A DNA stretch of 64,000 nt from Pachyseris speciosa (lineage: Eukaryota > Cnidaria > Anthozoa > Scleractinia > Pachyseridae), in the NCBI GenBank assembly GCA_016490735.1, contig JAEMWC010000615.1, forward strand, positions 264,501 to 328,500. The letters run 5' to 3'. The notes beneath the pieces are model-generated. The model had not been told where the DNA came from. It was given only the letters and a program-made list of their open reading frames with translations, and did not search any database. Below are positions 20,452 through 29,049 of this stretch, in pieces. Both the position numbers and the translations under genes were made by a program. Numbering within the stretch: the stretch's first letter is position 1; every line of letters begins with the position of its first letter.

Positions 20452-20597
20452 ATGGATACAGCCGTTTTAACTGGTATCGTTGCTGGGACCCAAGTTGCAG
20501 CGCAAAGAATTATTTGCAATGCACGGGTGTAATGGCGGGTAGCATGGCGCTAAAGCGGTATCTTGAGGACCAAAAAATCCCAAAGTTTGAGGCGTGA
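20452..20597 (+). pseudogene. Very short membrane-type protein (frameshifted)
   Basis: Starts ATGGATACAGCC with a hydrophobic segment (VLTGIVAGTQVAAQRI). A frame change near 20,525 leads into MAGSMALKRYLEDQKIPKFE and the stop at 20595-20597. I recall a similar short ORF beside the following gene in coral Polinton-like elements. Function unknown. Confidence 0.42.
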
Positions 20598-20665
20598 ATA
20601 GCAATTATCAATTATCAATTAAAAACTCGGCTTTCATGTATAGATCTGTTAGCGAACAGCAGATT

Positions 20666-20675
20666 GTCTTCAGAC
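20666..20675 (+). promoter_or_regulatory. GTCTTCAGAC variant of the element 1 motif, touching the start codon
   Basis: A hairpin-type variant with the same GTCT and AGAC halves, immediately followed by ATG at 20676. Confidence 0.4.
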
Positions 20676-21107
20676 ATGGCAACAATCGCTATTATGGTTG
20701 GAGGAGCGGTTCTGAATGCAGCGACTTTCATTGGCGGAAATTATCTCGCAAAGGCACTTGGCGGAGGCAATGATGGTGCCGCGCTATTAAAAGAAAGAAA
20801 ACGACATGAAAAGGCCTTCGAGGATTATCAGGCAGCTTACGCCAAAAACAATCGCCAGCGCACCCAGCTCCTCGATTGGATCCAAACAAACGCTCAGATA
20901 AAAGCGCAGGCAAAGCAGAACTTCACCAACACCGGCTACGCCTTCAAGCTGTATAACCAAGCGCATCCCCAACAACACCTTGCCCCGCTTAAAGAACCAA
21001 AGTTTTCTGATTTCTACCAGCCAAGCGCGCAGCAAAAACGGAGCGAACTTCTTTTTTCGGGCGCTGGCACTCTTGCTGTTGGCTACGCAGCTTTTCGTTT
21101 CCTTTGA
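20676..21107 (+). CDS. Conserved element 1 protein with two hydrophobic ends, 143 aa (intact)
   Basis: Starts ATGGCAACAATCGC. The N-terminus is a Gly/Ala-rich hydrophobic segment (IAIMVGGAVLNAATFIGG). The middle is a Lys/Gln-rich helical region (YAKNNRQRTQLLDWI, QAKQNFTNTGYAFKLYNQ). The C-terminus is a second hydrophobic segment (LFSGAGTLAVGYAAF). The frame is unbroken, unlike almost all other genes of element 1. I recall near relatives in coral genomes next to integrase genes. A membrane-associated or membrane-remodelling role is plausible but unproven. Confidence 0.65.
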   Translation: MATIAIMVGGAVLNAATFIGGNYLAKALGGGNDGAALLKERKRHEKAFEDYQAAYAKNNRQRTQLLDWIQTNAQIKAQAKQNFTNTGYAFKLYNQAHPQQHLAPLKEPKFSDFYQPSAQQKRSELLFSGAGTLAVGYAAFRFL

Positions 21108-21127
21108 AGCTTTGGTAAGAAATATAT

Positions 21128-21475
21128 ATGGATTCAACCCTTGCAAAAAAAAAAAAAACTACAGCCCAGGCGGCTATTGGAAAGGGTTGGCAGCAATAAC
21201 AAAAAAAAAAAACCCGAAGCTGCCAAGGTCTCTGAAGATGTAGCAAAAAAAGTGGCTTGTGAGGCAAGCGCTTTGGCAGGTATATCTCCCTGCGCCGCGT
21301 CACATTCCTCGGCCTAAATTCGATGTTTTCACACCAAACAAGGTGCACCAAGCCGACCTTCTTTTTTTGCCTCACGACAAGCTGCCTCGGGGCCGCATAG
21401 TTTTCAAGTACGCATTGACCATTGCCGACGTGGCCAGCCTCTACAAAGAGACTGAATCCCTACCTCGAAAAACTT
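21128..21475 (+). pseudogene. Polinton-type integrase of element 1, N-terminal part
   Basis: Opens ATGGATTCAACCC, is broken by A runs at 21145-21157 and 21201-21212, then reads QVYLPAPRHIPRPKFDVF and HQADLLFLPHDKLPRGR, the zinc-binding-to-core region of Polinton integrases with the first catalytic Asp in HQADLLFL. It is cut by a LINE fragment at 21476 and resumes at 21894. Confidence 0.72.
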
Positions 21476-21893
21476 CAGTTTCAGTTTCAGTTTATTATTT
21501 AGCCACAATTAGTTACACTTCACGAAATAATAAATACATTCATAATTTAATAGAAGCGGCAAGGAGGGCCATAAGAAACCACAAGGCTTATACAAGATGG
21601 ACCTCCTTAATCCTATAATAGAAAACACAATCTTTTTATCATATAGGCTAGCAGATAAATAATTAAAAAAATTTCAGAAACAAAATAATCATTACTAATG
21701 TCATACGTTATATAAAAATAATCACAGGCACAAACACAAATGGGAAAAAAAAGGCAGAAGTCAATAAGAGAAGTCTTTAAGCCATTGATAAATGATTTCA
21801 TTGTGCGGGCAGACTGAATATCAGAAGACAAAGAATTATAAAATCTGGGACCCTGATATCTCAGCGAAAACTTGCAAATATTTGTTCTAATCT
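21476..21893 (-). mobile_element. CR1/L2-type LINE 3' fragment inside the integrase
   Basis: The left edge is a CAGTTT repeat (tail of the - strand element). The - strand reads SSDIQSARTMKSFINGLKTS, the usual last residues of a CR1/L2 reverse transcriptase ORF, followed by an AT-rich 3' UTR. It splits the integrase gene. The flanking sequences are similar (CTCGAAAAACTTC versus CTTCGGAAACTC), possibly a decayed target duplication. Confidence 0.7.
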
Positions 21894-22354
21894 TCGGAAT
21901 CTTCGGAAACTCTGATGAGGTTGCGCAGGCCTTTCAGAAGATTTACAAGCGCGGGCCCTTGAAATGACCTGAAATGTTGCAGGAGGATCCTGGGGGCGAG
22001 TTCATGGGTGCCGTTTCCAAAGAGATGGAAAAACACAAAACTTTTATCAGACGCGGACACCCAGAGATTCACCGCGATCAGGCCATTGTCGAACGTTTCA
22101 ACCAAACCCTTGCTAAACGCCTGTTTGGCTACCAGTACGCTGTGGAAATGCGTTTGCCTGAAGGGAAGAGTTCCACTGCGTGGGTGAAGCGGCTGCCCGG
22201 TGTTGTTACGGCTTTGAACAATGAAGAAACCAGCCTCACCGGCAAAAAACCAGTAGAAGCGATAAAGGAAAAAGTTGTTTTTCCCATTCAATCCTTTACT
22301 ATTCAGATAAAAAGCAGAATTTGGTCGTATTTTGGGGAAACAAAATCCTGTTAG
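21894..22354 (+). pseudogene. Polinton-type integrase of element 1, C-terminal part
   Basis: Continues the integrase after the LINE insertion: DPGGEFMGAVSKEME (second Asp), HRDQAIVERFNQTLAKRLFG (catalytic Glu in VERFNQ), YQYAVEMRLPEG and ALNNEETSLTGKKPVEAIK. The retroviral D,D(35)E arrangement is preserved. After about 22,275 the similarity to relatives fades and the expected chromodomain-like tail is not recognisable. The enzyme would have joined element ends to host DNA. Confidence 0.78.
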
Positions 22355-22971
22355 AGACAAAAAACCGAAATTTCCAGCAAACCTGGATGAAAAAGCTGCT
22401 AGCATATGCTAAATCCCAGCCAGCTGTTGCACGTGGCATCTTGTCTATGGTGGAGGATGCTATCATGGCTACCCCTTCAAAAAAGAATGGGGAGTGTTTC
22501 AACCAAACCACTCCAGTTTTTTGTCAGTTTATTTCATTCAGCACAATATGGTTACACTGCTTCCAGTACTATTTGCGCTGTACTTACTTAATCCACTCAC
22601 AATGCAACAAATTTATAGATTCTCCAAATTTACAAAGATTTTGAAGTTTTCAAATACAATACCAGATAACTTTTACTAAAACATGGTACTTCGCAACCAA
22701 CAGAGTTGTTTGCCTGAGGTGACTGCTGTAAATTTCCCAATGTAATTTTGTCTTTCACTGATCATTTGAAGTCAATAAAAGAGGATCTTTTTGCCATTTA
22801 GCACATTGAGGCGCAGGAAATATTAATATTTTCCTGGTATTGTGAGATGATCAAGGGCCAAACATGGTGGGGTCAGTTGGGGAATCCGCTTCTGTTTTAC
22901 CTTCATTACTTTTCTGTACAAGAGTATTAATTTCCTTAACATAGCTGATATTTCTTGCACAATTACATTAA
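22355..22971. other. Right flank of element 1, nothing recognised
   Basis: No inverted repeat matching the left side of element 1 was found here. A few short ORFs are not supported. Confidence 0.4.
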
Positions 22972-23650
22972 TCAGTTGTTACAGGTAGCTGGACTTTCAC
23001 TCTGGACCAGTTTATAATTATTTGTAAACACTATAGTACTTAACTCTGAAATATTGATTCCTTGGGTCACCATTTGTGCTTGTTTAACACTGTTTCTTTG
23101 AATAGAATGGACTATACCTGACAGTAGTTTTGTGCACCCAACAGTATGGAATAACCACCATTTTTTTTTTCTTTTGCTACAAGGAATTGAAGATGCTGCT
23201 CCCATGGCATTATTGCCCAGATTTCTCAGAGAAAGGGGAGGGAGTTGAGAAGATGTCATAAAGATTTGCCTGGTAATACAATTTCTCAGATCTGTCAAAA
23301 TTTCTTGTAGTAGTGGAAAGCGTAGCTGGAGTAATAGGCAGTAACTGCCAGCAAACCTTGCGGCTGCTAGAGAGGTCCCAGTGAAGTAGGGGGCAAATAA
23401 TTGCCTGAAGGCAGCAAATTTTCCGGCTTCCGGCACATTTTGACAGGGCTGATTTACACACCTGTAGGTTTAAATAGTCAAATGTAACCTTGGCAGAATT
23501 CTTGGGAGAGTTTAAGAGTTTATTATTTATTACAGTAGTTGGCTCTGGGGAATTTTGGTGCTTGGATCCACTATGTGTGGCAGTGGTGGGAGTTGGGGTC
23601 CTCACATTGGGTACCAGGACCTCACTGGCAAATGCTCTGGGTCTGCTTAT
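22972..23650 (-). CDS. Possible host coding exon(s), unknown protein
   Basis: A 154-codon frame ending at 22972 reads like real coding sequence (AAFRQLFAPYFTGTSLAAAR, FHTVGCTKLLSGIVHSIQRN). A Ser/Thr/Pro-rich frame precedes it (TPTTATHSGSKHQNSPEPTT). A TTTAAACCTACAG sequence near 23,467 would serve as a 3' splice site for the first. An AATAAA on the - strand lies near 22,527. This is the only stretch in the window that might belong to an ordinary host gene. Not recognised, and it could equally be a decayed repeat. Confidence 0.3.
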
Positions 23651-24015
23651 GTTGTGTTTCTATGTCTTCAACATTGCATATCCAGCTAAGGCCAGAAATG
23701 TGTATCTTGTTTTTGCAAAAGACTTTTAGTGCAACATCAAGGTGCTAAAATGAGGGTGGTAGTCAATAAATTTATTTCTGCTCTTTCATAGAACCAGTGT
23801 AAATGGCCACCCATATTTTCCTTTGTACCCTAGTGACAAAGTACAATGACTTTTGGTCTTTCTAACAATTGATAAAAAAAAGTTAATTCTTAAAAACCCT
23901 CTTCTAAACAGATGTAATGATAATAAATGTCCATGTTGGTCATTTACACTATACTAAAGAAGAATGATTGGATTAATCAGATGTATTTACAAGAATTGTT
24001 CAGGATTTCCTTCCT
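23651..24015. other. Non-coding interval
   Basis: Nothing recognised. Confidence 0.4.
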
Positions 24016-24134
24016 GGGCCCCGTTGCTCAAAGCATGGTTAGCGCTAACCCGGGTTAAATACCATGACAACATATTGGTTTTAATACATCTTAACCAATG
24101 GTTAGTGCTAACCATGCTTTGAGAAACTCAGCCC
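24016..24134. mobile_element. Palindromic MITE
   Basis: Begins GGGCCCCGTTGCTCAAAGC and ends with the complementary GCTTTGAGAAACTCAGCCC. The inner arms are GGTTAGCGCTAACC and GGTTAGTGCTAACC. Short foldback elements of this form are very common in cnidarian genomes by my recollection. Confidence 0.75.
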
Positions 24135-24960
24135 TGAGCTACAACTTGTCAACGTACTAACTACTACAATGTTAATACAGTAGTATACACTTTGACCCAA
24201 AAGTATGGAAAAATTCTAACAAATTTGTCAGAGGCATTAGATTATTAATGCATCAAGCAAATACATGGTAGTTTTACTTGAGGAAAAATTGTTCCTTTTA
24301 TTTGTGAAATTGTAGTATTATAGTACTATACTCAACTTGAACAGACTTAGTATCATTTTTTCAAGGTTTCAGATAGTATTTATTGCAAAGAGTTAATTTT
24401 TGTTGGGGAAAGATCTGTTTTGTTTATGCTGTCTAAAATGTTGTGGTACACAAGTTGATAAGAATTACATCTACCCTACCTTTGATTTGAAATACACTTT
24501 CTTGTGAAAGACAAGTTGCAATGGTTATTATTGAACTAGATGATGTTTCATTATTGTTTTGCCTGGCCTACTAATTTATAGTATATTGGTTTTATAAAAA
24601 GCAACAAGTTACATTTCAATGCAGTACCAAGAGGTAACATGTTGCGACTGGAGCAACTGTACAGCTATTTACGTTAAATTTTCATGTAGTGAAACAATAA
24701 TATTTACAAGAGATTGGATTTTTCAAACAGCGAACAATTTGTTTCTTTAAAAATGGATATCGACTGGCTCATGCGTGACAATATAAAATACAGGTACATG
24801 TAGATTTCTGGAAGGTCTTAAAAACTGTATTTTTCAATGTGGCATTTCAAAATTTTAAATAATAAATTAAAGAATGTTATGCTAATAAATTGTATGAGGT
24901 ATAAGCAGTAATGATGTTGTCTTTGTTCTGTTTGAGTAGTGTAGTTAACCCCAGATTTAT
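24135..24960. other. AT-rich interval
   Basis: No ORF, repeat or RNA gene recognised. Confidence 0.4.
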
Positions 24961-25452
24961 GGTTACAGTGGAGGATTTGAAGTGACTCTAAGAAGAGAGT
25001 TATTGTGAAAAGAAGATTTTTACCCCATTTTCGGAGTTTAAAAAGTCCCTACTTAGGAGTAACTTCAACCTTCTTTTGGATTTGAATAATGAGGAGTTAA
25101 AGTTACACCGTAAAAGGAGTTATTTTGATCCTGAAAACTTTTACTATATTTTGGAGCCATTTGAAGTGTTGTATTAACGCCAGTTTTTGAGTGAAAGTTA
25201 GGAATTAAAGTTACTCCAAAACAGGAGTTATTTTGAACCCAAAATTTTTACTCCGTTTTGGAGTCATAGTAACTCCAAGAGGAGTTAAACACTACTCCAT
25301 TTAGGAGTTAAATTATTCCCAGTTCTAGAGAAATTTCAACCCCAATTTTGGAGTTAAAATTAGGAGTTAAAGTTACTCTAAAACAGGAGTTATTTTTAAC
25401 CTAAAATTTTGACTCCATTTTTGGAGTTAAATTAACTCTCTAAAAATTACTG
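24961..25452. repeat. Dense GGAGTTA / TAACTCC motif array, probable transposon end or MITE
   Basis: More than fifteen copies of GGAGTTA-like heptamers occur in both orientations within about 490 bp, separated by AT-rich spacers. The right edge reads TTTTTAGAGAGTTAA inwards from CACAGTAA on the - strand, and the left edge starts CAGTGGAGG. Arrays of short subterminal motifs in both orientations are typical of CACTA-type transposon ends, but the terminus is not diagnostic, so the class stays open. Confidence 0.5.
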
Positions 25453-25895
25453 TGTATAAGGTTTCATCCTTCTCTGTGCAATATCATCAACGTTTAATCC
25501 GAGATCCTCATAAATCTCACTCAGCATTCTTACCAATAAACTCGCCATATTTTGTTATTGTGCGCCAAAAGAGAAACAATAGGGTGACGCGAAGCAACCT
25601 CCTCTTCAACGACCGCGTTAAAGTTTGAATATAAAGATTCAGTCTCAATTGCATTTCGTTGGTCTACAGTACAATGCAAGACAAGACAATACAATACGAT
25701 AAAATAACTTTATTAACCCACGGTCGAAATTAAAGCTAAGAGCTTATGGGGCGTGCAAAACAAAAGAAAACAATTAAAACAACTTATAACTAGCGTAAAA
25801 CCCGATAAACTCGACATAATCTCTTCATTATGGTCATCATCCTCGCTGCTGGATTCTTCGAGTTCCGACGATGAGGTTTTTTGCTGTCAGTAGAC
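25440..25895 (-). repeat. Inverted partner of 28790-29040, split by a LINE tail
   Basis: The reverse complement contains GAATCCAGCAGCGA, GAATCTTTATATTCAAACTTT, GAAGAGGAGGTTGCTT and GATATTGCACAGAGA, all matched in order at 28,800-28,990 on the + strand. On the - strand the segment opens an ATGGCGAGTTTATTGG frame of 33 codons. The unit is unknown. The two copies face each other about 3 kb apart. Confidence 0.65.
25661..25834 (-). mobile_element. LINE 3' tail inserted in the repeat
   Basis: The block is absent from the partner repeat copy. It starts with CAAGACAAGACAATACAATA (a simple tail on the + strand) and contains CTTTATTAACCCACGGTCG, an L2/CR1-like 3' end as I recall from cnidarians. No ORF remains. 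Confidence 0.5.
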
Positions 25896-26077
25896 AGAAA
25901 AAGCTTGTTGCTCCTAATTCACGGCGAACTTCTAATTCACTCCTTACGGAGAATGAATATATGAAAATCATATATTTGAACTGCGGATTATAATATGTGA
26001 CTGATCATCGCAGTTATGAACACTACTTAAGCAATATTATGAAAGGTGTTCGTCATCGTGGTTTCAAATGATAGCTG

Positions 26078-26353
26078 AGTCAATCTTTTGTCTCACGACT
26101 GAGTCACAAAGATGTGGATCGCGACGTTTCGACCGCTATACTGCTGGTCTTCATCAGGCGATGGTGTCGACTGGCTGCGTGTGAGAATAAGAAGCACCGT
26201 GGCTTGTCGTGATTGGTGCGTTTCGATCCTCGCTTAGGCTGTTGTTGATTGGAGGATCCCATCCTTGTCGTTCAGACTAGAAATTGTTCCCTCAGCGGTC
26301 CGCTTTGGTACTTATCGACTGTGTTGTTTGATCGTGGGCATCCACGCTTCAGG
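26078..26353 (-). mobile_element. Penelope-like element 3' end
   Basis: The reverse complement matches 50,015-50,295 almost throughout, including CTCCAATCAACAACAGCCTA and CGAAACGTCGCGATCCAC. Only the last part of the element is present, covering the end of the endonuclease ORF and the ribozyme-bearing 3' region. It lies next to an unrelated coding-like ORF to the right. Confidence 0.85.
26117..26163 (-). ncRNA. Hammerhead ribozyme of the Penelope 3' end (core intact)
   Basis: On the - strand: stem I ATCGC pairs with GCGAT, core CTGATGA, stem II GACC pairs with GGTC around AGCAGTATAGC, second core GAAA, and ACGT followed by the cleavage position after GTC. All conserved core bases are present. 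The four-base palindromic stem III suggests dimer activity, as reported for ribozymes of Penelope-like elements. Confidence 0.82.
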
Positions 26354-26636
26354 TACAGATGGTACCTACACAATGGTACCTGTACAACGGTAGAGACACA
26401 ATGATAGCATCCAGCATTGTCTTGTTTTCAGTACGTTTCATCCAGACCTCGAACGGCTGTTTCTTAAGTATTGCAAGTACATCTTGTAAGATAGCGGCTA
26501 CTGTTACACTGTCTTGAGGGCAGCTCTGAAACACATGCACGATAGATTGTTTTTCCACAGGACCACTTTGATCGCGTTTCATAAGAGTCCGGCTGTCCTC
26601 AAGACAGTTTAGTGTTGGATCCGCCTCATGTCTCAA
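26349..26636 (-). CDS. Coding-like ORF fragment, 95 aa
   Basis: Codon-like composition with CLEDSRTLMKRDQSGPVEKQ and SVTVAAILQDVLAILKKQPF. It looks like part of a larger repeated protein of transposon origin, but I cannot name it. It overlaps the edge of the Penelope fragment by a few bases, so its C-terminus is truncated by that insertion. Confidence 0.4.
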   Translation of the reverse strand: MRHEADPTLNCLEDSRTLMKRDQSGPVEKQSIVHVFQSCPQDSVTVAAILQDVLAILKKQPFEVWMKRTENKTMLDAIIVSLPLYRYHCVGTICT

Positions 26637-26639
26637 CCG

Positions 26640-27059
26640 ACAAATAGTGCGTCAGATTCATTAAGCCGCGACAAGATCGTCAGTCCTCCCAAACTTCTGA
26701 AGAAATCAGTTCCACCCGTCAAGGCCTAGAAGGTTTAGAAGATGACGAAGTCGTAGCAGCAGAAGCCAGTAGATGTGGGAAAGTATGAACGAACCCTGGA
26801 AAGAGAAACACTGCCCGACAAGGAGAAGTGAGACTACGCAGCGAAAAGAACTGGGGAAAGGATAAAAGCTCCGACATTCAGTGGCACTGGACCACCCTAT
26901 GAGGGTGCATCTTGGGATGGGCACTAAGAACAGTGAAGAGGAAAACTAACTTTACATAAAAGCAAAAAATACCTTACCGAACAGTTTTTGATTGCAGCTC
27001 GGAGCACAGAAAGAGAGCCGACCCAAAACACATTTCTACTGACATTCGCAAATAATAAA
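26640..27059. other. Interval between ORF fragment and LINE
   Basis: Purine-rich stretch around 26,750-26,900. Nothing assigned. Confidence 0.4.
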
Positions 27060-28640
27060 TAATAAAATAAATACGTATTTATATAGCGCTTATTGAAAGG
27101 CTAAGCGCTTTACAAATGCCAAAAAGAACGCTATTAATAAAAATATTTTCTAAAAAGAAATGTCTTAAGCCTTGATTTAAAAACTGATATAGTTTCTGAA
27201 CAGCTAACAAAATGTGGCAGATTGTTCCAAAGTAAAGGTGAAGAGACTGAAAAAGATCTCAAGCCATTGTTTTTAAGGAAGTAAGGGACCGTTTTAAGTT
27301 TCCGTCCATCAGCGGCGGAGCGCAGAGTTCTCACAGGTTTATAGATGTCGACAAGTTCTTGAAGGTATGGGGGTGCAGACTTATGGAGGTATTTAAAAGT
27401 TAGGAGATTGATCTTGAATATAATTCTCTGTTCAACGGGTAACTAGTGAAGATGTTTGAGGATAGGTGTGATGTGATCGTTCTTTCGAGCGCCAACGACA
27501 ACTCGAGCAGCGGCATTCTGAACATTCTGTAGTTTGAAGATTAAGGTGTTAGGTAATCCAAAAAGCAAAGCATTAAAACTGTCAATTGTTAAGAGTACGA
27601 GAGCCACAACCAGAGTTTTCGTAGTTTCTGTTGACAGGTAAGGTCTTATTTTAACTATGCGCCGTAGGTTGTAAAATGCTGCCTTGACGGTGGTGTTGAC
27701 ATGTTTGCTAAGGGTCATTGCACTATCAAAGGTTGCTCCAATGTTACGCGCATTCTCTGATGGTTCGCTGACATCTCTCCCGATGGTTTGGGATGTGAGC
27801 GGAATGCAGGGGCGGAATCGAGAATGGAACAAAAGTACCTCAGTTCTGTCGGTGTTTAGTTGTAATTTGTTAACCGTCATCCAGCTGTTGATGTCCGACA
27901 TGCATATCTCAAGGCAATTCTTGACCGCAACAAGTTCTTCATTGTCTTGGTAGCTAAATGTGGCTATATCTGAGTATCATCAGCATAAAGGTGAAACGGC
28001 AAATTGTGATCGCGTAGAATATATCGCCAAGAGGAGCAGTGTATAAAAGGTACAACAAAGGACCTAGCACAGAACCTTGAGGAACACCGCAGTCCAGTGT
28101 ATCGATAGAAGATTTAGCACTGTCAATCTTCAAAAATTGGGTGCAGTTCGCTAGATACGATTCAAACCAGGATAAAACGTTTCCCGAAAACCCAAAGCGT
28201 GACTCAAGTCTTTGTAAAAGAATGCCATGATCCACGGTATCAAACGCAGCCGATAAGTCTAGTGGAATAAGAATCACACAGCAATTGTTATCAATCGCTC
28301 CCAACCCGTCACTCTGCACTCGCACTAGGGCAGTCTCGCAGCTGTGTTTTCTTTGTACGCTGATTGAAAACGTTCAAGAAGGTCATTGTCACAAAGATCA
28401 TTCAGGACACGCTTTTCAACAACTTTCTCGACCGATTTCGCAACAAACTGGAGATTTGACACAGGTCTAAACTTAGGGTAAAGCTCATGACCTTATAGAG
28501 GTTTTCTCAAAAGAGGTGATAAGACAGCTTGCTTCAAAGAGGAAGGCATCGTAGACGACTCAAAGGACAAATTAATGATAGGTAACAAGTCATCGAAGCA
28601 ACAGCAGAGTAGACCCGAGGGAGTCGGATCTAAACAACAA
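27060..28640 (-). pseudogene. CR1/L2-type LINE reverse transcriptase, 5'-truncated
   Basis: Reading leftwards: KPVSNLQFVAKSVEKVVEK-like start (near 28,450), [20 protein letters not shown] (RT motif A), [17 protein letters not shown] (motif B), a broken catalytic box near 27,970 (ATCATCAGCATAAAGG on the + strand), then NKLQLNTDRTEVLLFHS, NVQNAAARVVVG and a C-terminal FSVSSPLLWNNLPHFV segment. It ends with the TATATAGCGC 3' motif and an (AATA)n tail near 27,055. The endonuclease part is missing. At least three frame changes make it inactive. Confidence 0.8.
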
Positions 28641-28789
28641 CACTTTGCCGCACACCTGCAAAGAATCTCAAAGTAAGGCGTGAATTAGGAGCTAGCCTTT
28701 TCCTCGGGAGCGACGTTCTGTCACCACAGCAAGTTACGGGCTTTCTCTCTCTACTGACCTCTACTGGCAGCGAAACTACGAAAGGTAGA

Positions 28790-29040
28790 CGGACCATGAA
28801 GAATCCAGCAGCGACGATGAAGAACAACAAAATGCAATTGAGGCTGAATCTTTATATTCAAACTTTCACGCAGTCGTCGAAGAGGAGGTTGCTTTGCCTC
28901 ACCCTATTTGTTCGCTCTCGCAAAACATGCAATTTGGTGCTCAATAACAAATTATCCCGCATTAAATGTAGATGACATTGCACAGAGAGGGAAAATGCCA
29001 TATATTCAGTGATAAAAACAAATTGTCCAGGCTTTTAGGG
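28790..29040 (+). repeat. Direct-strand partner of the 25440-25895 inverted repeat
   Basis: Carries the same ordered blocks as the left partner in opposite orientation and without the LINE tail. It reads EAESLYSNFHAVVEEEVAL in one frame. It ends at the edge of the long palindrome. Confidence 0.65.
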
Positions 29041-29049
29041 AACGTTCTT

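Larger units (their letters stand above)
6182..22354. mobile_element. Polinton/Maverick-like endogenous viral element 1 (degraded)
   Basis: The interval holds a retroviral-type integrase, an A32/FtsK-type packaging ATPase, a capsid-like protein, a coiled-coil structural protein, a second structural protein and a series of small membrane proteins, in a compact layout with genes on both strands. That combination defines Polinton-like viral elements. No DNA polymerase or cysteine protease gene was found. Terminal inverted repeats were not located, so the stated limits are those of the outermost genes. It is interrupted by a TIR transposon (9137-13811) and a LINE fragment (21476-21893). Most genes carry stops or frameshifts, so the element is not functional as it stands. 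Confidence 0.8.

Noticed and set aside
27955..28000. ATCATCAG followed by GTGAAAC as a hammerhead
   Set aside because: This is the catalytic-box region of a reverse transcriptase, and no helices form.
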